Of a stretch of DNA of 64,000 nt, positions 57,080 through 64,000 are shown one piece after another. Below the pieces are notes generated by a model, which was given only the letters and a program-made list of their open reading frames with translations, made no database searches and was not told the origin of the DNA. A program made the position numbers and the translations under genes. The stretch comes from Castanea sativa (Eukaryota; Streptophyta; Magnoliopsida; Fagales; Fagaceae): NCBI RefSeq assembly GCF_040712315.1, contig NC_134017.1, positions 59,000,636-59,064,635 of the forward strand, written 5' to 3'. Within the stretch, counting starts at the first letter, position 1. Each line of letters starts with the position of its first letter.

Positions 57080-57170
57080 CTGATGGATTCCTCTGTACAC
57101 AAGACGCCGCCACACTGGAAGAGTTGTCGGCCGCTGCCTCTGGTTTCTCCGGCGACTCTCCTCTGTGACT
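57080..57170 (+). other. Candidate 5' UTR exon of the PPR pseudogene
   Basis: A GC-richer patch (GCCGCCACACTGGAAGAG, GCCGCTGCCTCTGG) ends near a donor-like GACTGGTACTC. A long T-rich stretch then leads to acceptor TTTTTGGGTAG at about 57796, just before ATG 57815. Plausible leader exon plus intron; unproven. Confidence 0.35.
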
Positions 57171-57316
57171 GGTACTCTCTCTCTTTCTCTCATCAGATAT
57201 CAGAATGAATTTGTTGCTCTCTTTTTTCTTCTTTCTTTTTTTGCTGTGTTAGCTGTTACTGGTTTTTTTTTTATAAGAAGCTGTTACTCTGTTAGTCATT
57301 AAGAATTTATACTAGA

Positions 57317-57347
<31 letters not shown>

Positions 57348-57814
57348 TGGATAAAAAGTTTAGAAGATACTACTAGATATTGATACTGTGCTTATGTGTG
57401 TAGTATATAATTGTTATACTTTTAGTTTTACTGAGTTAGATGTTCAGATTATACATTATATATTTAAATATGATAGTGGTTGCTTGAATGCGTGTTTTTT
57501 TTGGGTTGAAATTGAAGGCAAGTTGAGCATAGTTTCATGATGTATGAGCTGGGTTGTTTTGTATATCATCTGGGATTTTCAAATTTTGGATTTTTTTTTG
57601 GTTCTTAATTTGAAGTTCTGGGTGTGGTGTGTTATTGCATGCTTTTGGGTGAAATGCAAAAATTTTAGCTCCTCAAGTATTAACTATGAAGGGCTTTAGA
57701 CTCTTTTGGATTTGTAATGTGTTTGCTTGATTCTAATTTATGTGGTTTTAATAGACATAATAATAGTGTATAATTTTGATTACTTTTTGGGTAGGTTAGT
57801 GCCAAAAGCCTCAA

Positions 57815-59185
57815 ATGGCAAGGCATGTTCATCTTCTTCCCAAGTTTCTCCTCACAACCCGAACCAAACCCCAAAATCCCATTTCAGTTCCTCTCTCTCA
57901 TTCGCTCTGCACAGCCTCTGCCCTTGAATATCCCACTCAAATCCCTACAGAAAATCATAATCCTACAACCCTTTAAGATCATCAACGCCTTGATCAAGTC
58001 CAAAAGCTTCGAATCCTCCTCCAACATGGCTGAATGGAAAATGCTCATAGGCTCATCGGGACCCTTGTTCACTCCAAAGATCCATTTTCTTCACCCCTTG
58101 ATCTTTTCACCCTCTTCTCTATCTCTTCACCTTCCATGAAGCCCGCTTCCTCGGACATGCTATTGTCATTTTGCTCAGAGTCCAAAATGACAACCAAAGC
58201 CACAGAATTGTATGCCTTAATGAAGAAAGGCGGTACTTTTCCTTCTTTAGTTTCTTTAAATATGTTGCTTGGGTCGTCGGTGGCTTCAAAACAGTTTCAG
58301 AGAACATTGGATTTGTTTTTGGAGATAGTGGAGTCTGGTATTCGACCTGATAGGTTCACATATGGTAAGGCAATTCTGGCAGCGGTGAAGTTGGGGGAGT
58401 TGAACAGGACCTTTGAGTTGCTGAATAGTATGAAGAATAGCAGGGTGAGTCCTAATGTATTTGTTTAAAATACAGTGCTTAGTGGGTTGTGTAAAGAGAA
58501 GAAAATGAGGGATGAGAAGTAGTTCGAAGAAATGCTGAAGAGGAAGTTGGTACCAAGTTTAGTTACGTACAATACTTTGATTGATGTTTATTGTAAGGTT
58601 GGGGAATTGGAGGGTGCCTTTGGTTTGAGATCAAAGATGAAGGCAGAGAATGTGGCACCGAGTCTTGTTACATTCAATTCATTGGTTAGTGGGCTTTGTC
58701 GGGTACGGAGAATGGATGATGCAAAGAGGGTGTTGGAAGAAACGGAGGCCCATGGATTTGTGCCAGATGGATTTACTTATAGTATTCTATTTGATGGGAA
58801 TTCAAGGTGTGGTGATGATGAGGCTTCATTGGCTTTGTATGAAGAAGTAATTGGAAAAGGGGTAAGGTTTAACAACTATAGTTGTAGCATTTTGTTAAAT
58901 GGGTTGTGCAAAGAAGGGAAGATGGAAAAGGCGGAGGAGGTTTTGAAATAACTAATTGAGAATGGACTTGTTCTAGATGAGGTAATGTATAACACAATTG
59001 TAAATGGATTTTGTCAAAGGGGTGATGTGGACAAAGCCACTTTGACGATTGAAAAAATGGGAAGTCATGGGTTGCAGCCGAAAAGGGAACAATGATAGAA
59101 GCTGAAGATTTGGTTTCCCAGATCACTTCTTGTGGTTATGATCCTGATGTTATCACATACAACTCCGTAATCTCAGGGTATTCCA
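57815..59185 (+). pseudogene. Mitochondrial-type P-class PPR protein, decayed and truncated
   Basis: PPR proteins bind organelle RNA. One frame runs from ATG 57815 (MARHVHLLPKFLLTTRTKP, a basic Ser/Thr/Leu targeting-like start). Stops fall near 57968, 58031, 58466, 58520 and 58949. Several 35-residue P repeats are clear: PDRFTYGKAILAAVKLGE, PSLVTYNTLIDVYCKVGELE, PSLVTFNSLVSGLCRVRRMD, PDGFTYSILFDGNSRCGD, FNNYSCSILLNGLCKEGKME, LDEVMYNTIVNGFCQRGDVD. After GLQPKRE a deletion changes frame, one last repeat reads GYDPDVITYNSVISGYSN, and homology stops near 59185. From memory it resembles the At5g12100 type. Clearly a pseudogene. Confidence 0.88.
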
Positions 59186-59269
59186 ATGTACATTTAGTAT
59201 TTGGAACTACTTTAACTAGTAAAACTAAAAACTAACCCCATTAAATTATTAAACTTTTAACCACATTAA

Positions 59270-59308
59270 CTGTTGTTCATAGTCTTGAGTCAAGACTATG
59301 AACAACAG
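59270..59308. repeat. 39-bp perfect palindrome
   Basis: CTGTTGTTCATAGTCTTGA, one G, then its exact reverse complement TCAAGACTATGAACAACAG. It lies about 85 bp after the point where PPR homology ends. Confidence 0.92.
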
Positions 59309-59414
59309 CACAAATCAGTAAACGAGGTTGTTAAAGTCAGACTTGCCTGGTTCAATTATAGGTACATTACTCAACATAGATTTGAGTATAGGTTCAATAA
59401 AAGTCAAGCACTCA

Positions 59415-59452
59415 ACATAGATCTCTCTCTCTCTCTCTTCTCTCTCTCTCTT
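59415..59452. repeat. (CT)n microsatellite
   Basis: CTCTCTCTCTCTCT, interrupted once by TTCT, then CTCTCTCTCT. Confidence 0.9.
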
Positions 59453-59459
59453 GAAAGTG

Positions 59460-60175
59460 GAAGGAAAGAAGCCTGGCAGTAGGATTTGAGTATTGTCTCA
59501 CCAGAAACAAAAAATTATATGAATATTGTTGATAATTTCTTATGGGCTTTTGGCCATGAAATGGAAGAGGTGTACCATTGATTCACCTTTTTATCTAACT
59601 TGGTTCTCCATTAGAGCACTTCACAATAATATACTCAAACACAAGCTCTTTATTTCATTCAATTACTCGAAACTAAGATTACGATTCAAAAAAGATTTGA
59701 TACAATTGAAAGTCACTACATGGATAATGATTATATGAATTAACTCAACTTAGGAACCTATTACAAAATGGTTGTTCCTATGTTTGTCCTTTTCAGCTCT
59801 TATCACAATAATAGTATATATAATTATTTTTATGCCCCAATCTGGTGTTCCAAAAAAAGACAATCAAGCTCCCTTCAAGTTCCAAAAAAGACAATCAAGT
59901 TGCCTTGAAGGTCATTTGGCAATGATATGTCGTTTGGTCCTTTGGATTAGTGGTTCCTGAGGCCTCATGATGTCTATAAGAGCCTAGATTTGAAACCTCT
60001 TGCTAGCATCTTGAAGCTGCCTCTAAAGGATTCCTTCCTATAATTACCCGATGTGTGTGAGACAGGAAGATTGCACATGTCAAATGAAATGTTCAGATAC
60101 TTGAAGAGGTCTGAACACCTTTTTATCAACAAAAAAAAAAAAAAAAAAAAAAAGAAAAAGAAAAAGAAAAAAGAA
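59460..60175. other. No gene seen; ends in an A-rich tract
   Basis: A short direct repeat, TCCAAAAAAAGACAATCAAG, occurs at about 59849 and with small change at about 59880. The region ends in about 23 A followed by GAAAAA repeats (60129-60178), which could be a retroposon tail. No coding homology recognised. Confidence 0.5.
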
Positions 60176-60365
60176 AAAGTGACATTGTCTATGAAAACTA
60201 AATAGATCCTTATTGATTAATTATTAGATGTTTGATGCATGCATATGGAAAATTTATGTTTTTAGAGAAAAGAATTAGTCAAGAATAACAAATTCTACTT
60301 TTTCAATAAGAATTTATCTTGTTTTTAGAGAGTAAAAGTAAAATAAATGATATTAATAAATTAAA

Positions 60366-60673
60366 GGGTAAACTATTATTTTGGTCCCTAAATTTTACCA
60401 AAAGTTTTTTTTTTCTCTAAATTTTGAAAGTTCATTTTTCGTCATTAAACTATTAAAAAGTTCATTTTTCATTCCTAAACTATTAAAGTACTTCATTTCA
60501 TCCTTAATCTTTTAAAAACATCATATTTTCATCCCTATTTTTGTCTCTAAACTTTTTTTTTTATTTTCAAAAAATCTCTTTTCAGAGTTTAAGGTTGAAA
60601 AAAGAACTTTTCAAAATTTAGGGATAAAAAGAAAACTTTTGGTAAAGTTAGGGACCAAAATATTATTTTACTC
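60366..60673. mobile_element. MITE with long TIRs and 9-bp TSD (Mutator-like)
   Basis: The 308-bp element starts GGGTAAACTATTATTTTGGT and ends with the inverted form (ACCAAAATATTATTTTACTC). The inverted similarity extends about 65 bp inward. It is flanked by TAAATTAAA at 60357-60365 and 60674-60682. A 9-bp duplication is typical of Mutator-like elements. No ORF. Confidence 0.88.
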
Positions 60674-60702
60674 TAAATTAAATAAAGATTCCAAGAACAT
60701 GG

Positions 60703-61025
60703 AAATATTGTTTGTTAGTGCTCTAAATAGGAGTGTTAAAAAAGAAGTTTATGAGTAAAATATTATTCTCTTGTTTGTATATATGTTTATTTTGATTTAT
60801 TTAAATGACTAATTTTGATCCCACGTGCCTTGCACGTGTGTGATTTGTTATATTAAACAAATAATATGATTTTTTATGTTATATTTAATTTTGTAATCTA
60901 AATACAAAATATAACAAATATGGATAATCTAAATACAATAGTAATGTTGATCATAATAGATTATATATTAAAAGAGACCTTGAATATCACAAGCTTATAA
61001 AGTTGACTATATATAGCGTATAATA
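60703..61025 (-). repeat. Dispersed repeat, reverse copy 3 (Helitron-like core)
   Basis: Relative of 34764-36230 and 36655-37190 in reverse. Its core, read on the minus strand from 60977 to 60809, starts TCTCTTTTAATATATAATC, carries the hairpin CACGTGCAAGGCACGTG and ends ATTAG followed by T. This resembles a short non-autonomous Helitron (TC start, hairpin, CTRR end), though similarity among copies goes beyond these limits. Confidence 0.6.
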
Positions 61026-61671
61026 AGATGCCTCAAAAAATACTAAATAGATAATTGTTAATTATTTGATGTCTAATGCATGCATATGGAAAAATACAAG
61101 TTTTTAGAGAAAAGAATTAACTGAGAATTAACAAATTCTAATTTTTCATCTTCTTAAAAAACAATTTTACATTAAATGATATTAATAAATTAGATAAAGA
61201 TTCCAAGACCACGAACAACCAACAATAATGTCAAAAGCATAAAAGATAATTTAAAAAGATAGTCATTTAGCTGGTCCATGGTGGTGGGATCTCAAGAACA
61301 CTAGAGGTTTCAACAACCTTTAATTGTTTCAATAATAAGTTTCATTGCAATCAATTTTCCTATAGAAAATATGGGAAGAAGATTTGTGGTCCTTGAGGCC
61401 TTGGATTAATTGGGTTGATTATGGTGGCTATAGAGTAGTAAGCTTAAATGGTCCATATTTTCATGTATCCCTTTCTTTATGAGCCATCCATGGGGGGTAA
61501 AATTGATAAGCTTCACACACTTTAAAACCGTTAAAAGCATTATTACATATATAATAATAATGATGTGTAAATTGTGATACATATTTAATATATATTACTA
61601 ATCATTAACCTGTGAAATGCCCAGAAAAATTCATCAAAAATATATATAAATGATACATATAATATATATAT

Positions 61672-61794
61672 ATTAAAACTCGATTTCTACGAATAAACAT
61701 ATATTTCCAACTTCAAAATGTACAAATAAGCTAGAATTTTTTGTACATTTTGTAGTTGGAAATATATGGTTATTTGTAGAAACCGAGTTTTAAT
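61672..61794. repeat. Foldback with about 54-bp arms
   Basis: ATTAAAACTCGATTTCTACG at 61672 pairs with the end TTTGTAGAAACCGAGTTTTAAT at about 61773-61794. The arms go on through CATATATTTCCAACTTCAAA and TACAAA with few mismatches and a loop of roughly 12 nt. It could be a MITE or a hairpin-RNA locus; no TSD was found. Confidence 0.75.
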
Positions 61795-61799
61795 TTAGA

Positions 61800-62180
61800 A
61801 TTTTTTTCCTCTAATGTTAACAAGACACTTCAATGGTGATATTGTTTGTTAGTGTTCTAAATGGGAGAGTTAAAAAAAAAAGCTCATGAGTATAAAATTA
61901 TTCTCTTGTTTGTATATATGTTTATGTACATGTTATTGTTGCGTTTATGTTTATTTCAATTTATTTAAATGACAAGTTTTGGCCACACATGCCTTGCTTG
62001 TGTACGTGTGATTTGTTATGTCAAACAAATAATATAATTTCTTATGTTATATTTAATATTGAAATTGAAATAAACAATTTTACAAATATTAATAATCTAA
62101 ATTAAATAATAATGTTGATTATAATAGATTTTATATTAAAAAAAGAGCTTGAATATCACAAGCTTATAAAGTTAAGTATA
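61800..62180 (-). repeat. Dispersed repeat, reverse copy 4
   Basis: This shares TGGTGATATTGTTTGTTAGTG, TCTCTTGTTTGTATATATG, the degraded hairpin (ACACATGCCTTGCTTGTGT at 61984-62002) and GAATATCACAAGCTTATAAA with copy 3, plus the outer part found in the 35-37 kb copies. Confidence 0.7.
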
Positions 62181-62274
62181 TACGGCATACAAAAAGATGC
62201 CTTAGAAAAGAGTTTTTCCATATATAACATTTTATGTATACATTTTCACTAATGTAGCGTTGTAAATTGATAGC

Positions 62275-62278
<4 letters not shown>

Positions 62279-62346
<68 letters not shown>

Positions 62347-62347
62347 T
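62279..62347. repeat. Compound (AT)n(GT)n microsatellite
   Basis: About 38 bp of AT followed by about 30 bp of GT. Minus-strand ORFs rich in Tyr-Ile and Thr-His here are only its translation. Confidence 0.95.
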
Positions 62348-63055
62348 GGGGGGCGGACTTGAAGACCAAGGAAGGACACAACAAGCTGTGACTATCACTA
62401 TAAAAGCATTCCAAGCCCGAGGAGGGGATTCGCCCGAGGATAGGAGGAAAAGAGACAAAATACTTCCTGGAAGTCCAAATGGAGAGGATGGTGTTCAGAG
62501 AGAGAATCAAGGTAGGTGAAGGAAGTTTCCAGTGAAAGCTCACCTATTGCCTCCACATTAAATGACTAGCAACAGTTTTATCAGCTACATTAATGAGAAA
62601 GTGACCTAAACAGTAAAATTCATAGCTAAGCAGCTCTTTTTACCACCTTCAACAGAAGTTTAAAGGGACAAGTGTCCTAAGGAGAGTCTGGAGGATTGTA
62701 AATGGAGGACTAGGATATAATAAGCTTAGGAGTATATAAAGAAAGAGAAATTCCAGATGAAGGGATCCAGAAAAAATCGAGAAAAAGAGATTAGAACAAG
62801 AACAATGAGAAAGAGAGAGTGAGAACAGTGTACATCCTTGTGCAGGAACATCGTCCTTGGGCAAGATTGTAAAGAACCATTTATACATTTAATCTTTGAC
62901 TTTCGTTCATTCCCTCTCTGTCTGAATCCTTGGGCTACATTTGTTTTAACCCACTCTCTTTGCAAATATCTATTGGTTTGGGCCTAGCTAGATATCACAA
63001 ATTTCACTGTTCTAAGTGAGTTTGGGCCGCCATATTTTCATGTCCTTACCATATG
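62344..63055 (+). mobile_element. Possible LTR-like promoter segment
   Basis: It begins TGTTGGGGGGCGGACTTG directly after the GT run. It is less AT-rich than its surroundings and has a TATA-like GGAGTATATAAAGAAAG (about 62730) followed by a T/C-rich leader and TTTGGGCCGCCA at about 63020. This looks like a plant LTR, but no TSD or partner was found and the end is not fixed. Confidence 0.3.
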
Positions 63056-64000
63056 TATATAGTAAATTCCATCAGTGCTGTACAAATTAATCAAAATAGA
63101 GAAAATCTATTAATATAGACCTGAGTAAAAGGCCAAACAATACACAGAGTGTGCAAAAACTACTATATGAAATTTTATGTTAATTGTAAATTTTTTTGAT
63201 ACATGTTTTTGCATATTCTTTATCTACATTACAAAACTTCATCTAATTATGCTTCATTTTTCCTTATTTTTCTAGGAAAATTTGTGGAACTTTGGCCCAC
63301 CAACCTGTGTGAATGTTGTAATGCAATATTATGGTACAAATATATCATTTAAATAATGTAATAAATACACACACACACAAATAGGAGAAAAATTTTGTGC
63401 TCATAAATTCGGTCCGTCCTTTTGGCTCTTATTGTAATAATACTTCGTTAGTCACTAGCTAGAACCAAAGTGACAATGTCTATAAATACTAAATAGATTA
63501 TTGTTAATTAATTATTTGATATTTGATTCATGCATATGGAAAATTCAAGTTTTTAGAGAAGAGAATTGACCGAGAATAACAAATTATAATATTTCATCTT
63601 CTCAAAAAAAAAATTGTACATTTCCAATAAAAATCTATCACGTTTTAAGAGGGTAAATGTAAAATAAATTATATTAATAAATTATATAAAGATTCCAAGA
63701 TCATGAATGACCAACAGTAATGTCAAAAGCATAAATAATAATTTTAAAATGTCCAAGATCATGAATGACCAACAATGATAAATTTCATACACTTTAAAAT
63801 CATTAAAATCATTACAATATCTATTATTATAATGATGAGATTAAAGATATTTTGAAGAATTTCTTATCGTAGGATGACCTATTGATCTTTGAACCCAAAT
63901 TTAACTTGAATCTTCTCCCCTACTTTGAGAAACTATCTCTTTAGAAGCCTCTACCAATTTGCATTGGTTTGATTGACCTTTAAACTGACGAAAGGTTTTA
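63056..64000. other. AT-rich DNA with a third block repeat, no gene
   Basis: It holds the repeat copy at about 63470-63705 (GTGACAATGTCTATAAATAC, GATTCATGCATATGG, AAAGATTCCAAGATCATGAA) and a short duplicate of CCAAGATCATGAATGACCAACA at about 63750. No coding region seen. Confidence 0.6.

Larger units (their letters stand above)
60180..61260 (+). repeat. Repeated block 'TGTCTATGAAAACTAAATAG', two copies here
   Basis: Text from TGACATTGTCTATGAAAACT through GATGCATGCATATGG and TTTTTAGAGAAAAGAATTA to AAAGATTCCAAG occurs at 60180-60695 (split by the MITE) and at about 61040-61215. It occurs again at about 63470-63705. The spaces between copies hold the reverse-orientation repeat described at 60703 and 61800. 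Confidence 0.75.

Noticed and set aside
59270..59308. MicroRNA precursor
   Set aside because: A one-base loop and 39-bp total length cannot form a normal pre-miRNA.
62164..62543. Three overlapping minus-strand ORFs with Tyr-Ile and Thr-His runs
   Set aside because: They are translations of the (AT)n(GT)n microsatellite.

Overview
This is nuclear DNA of a flowering plant, almost certainly a woody eudicot. It has AT-rich intergenic DNA, intron-containing genes with GT/AG borders, plant gene families (F-box/FBD, SKP1-like, P-class PPR) and dense LTR retrotransposons. A tRNA-derived SINE at about 31 kb resembles repeats I associate with Fagaceae (oak/chestnut); that is an impression from memory, not a search. 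No bacterial operon, CRISPR array, rRNA or true tRNA gene was seen. I found no wholly new biological system. The most unusual content is the transposon architecture.

Region 1 (1-20,884) is a deep retrotransposon nest. The oldest layer is a Ty1/copia element on the minus strand: 5' LTR 20552-20884, PBS 20540-20551, gag/protease remnants 20440-18315, then GAG-pre-integrase and integrase remnants 3320-2252. It was hit by a solo LTR at 19388-20322 (TSD TCGAT), by a long solo LTR at 3326-18309 (TSD CTAAG), and by an LTR element whose 3' end lies at 2251. The long solo LTR was in turn hit by another solo LTR (16534-17934) and by a complete 10.65-kb Ty3/gypsy Tat-lineage element (4373-15023, TSD ATAAA). 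The Tat element has two 700-bp LTRs, one gag-pol frame broken by four stops, a second RNase H, a 14-unit array of 29-bp hairpin repeats, and an antisense spliced accessory gene.

Region 2 (20,885-38,100) is host DNA with later insertions. It holds an F-box/LRR/FBD gene with a one-base frameshift in a G-run (22754-24318), a long stretch without recognisable genes, a SINE with clear target duplications, an intact SKP1-like gene (31639-32193), two more solo-LTR-like insertions and a duplicated dispersed repeat.

Region 3 (38,100-46,453) holds a decayed Ty3/gypsy pol fragment on the minus strand. It is cut by a copia element that keeps gag but has no pol, and whose 3' LTR is truncated at a 15-bp inverted repeat.

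Region 4 (46,454-64,000) carries remnants of host genes: four well-spliced exons of a 3-hydroxyisobutyrate dehydrogenase-like gene, a methionine sulfoxide reductase A fragment and a PPR pseudogene. After that come small repeats: a second SINE copy, a Mutator-like MITE with 9-bp TSD, Helitron-like repeats, foldbacks and microsatellites.

The only gene that looks fully intact is the SKP1-like gene. The F-box gene 7 kb upstream would encode a potential partner class in SCF ubiquitin ligases, but its reading frame is broken as written.
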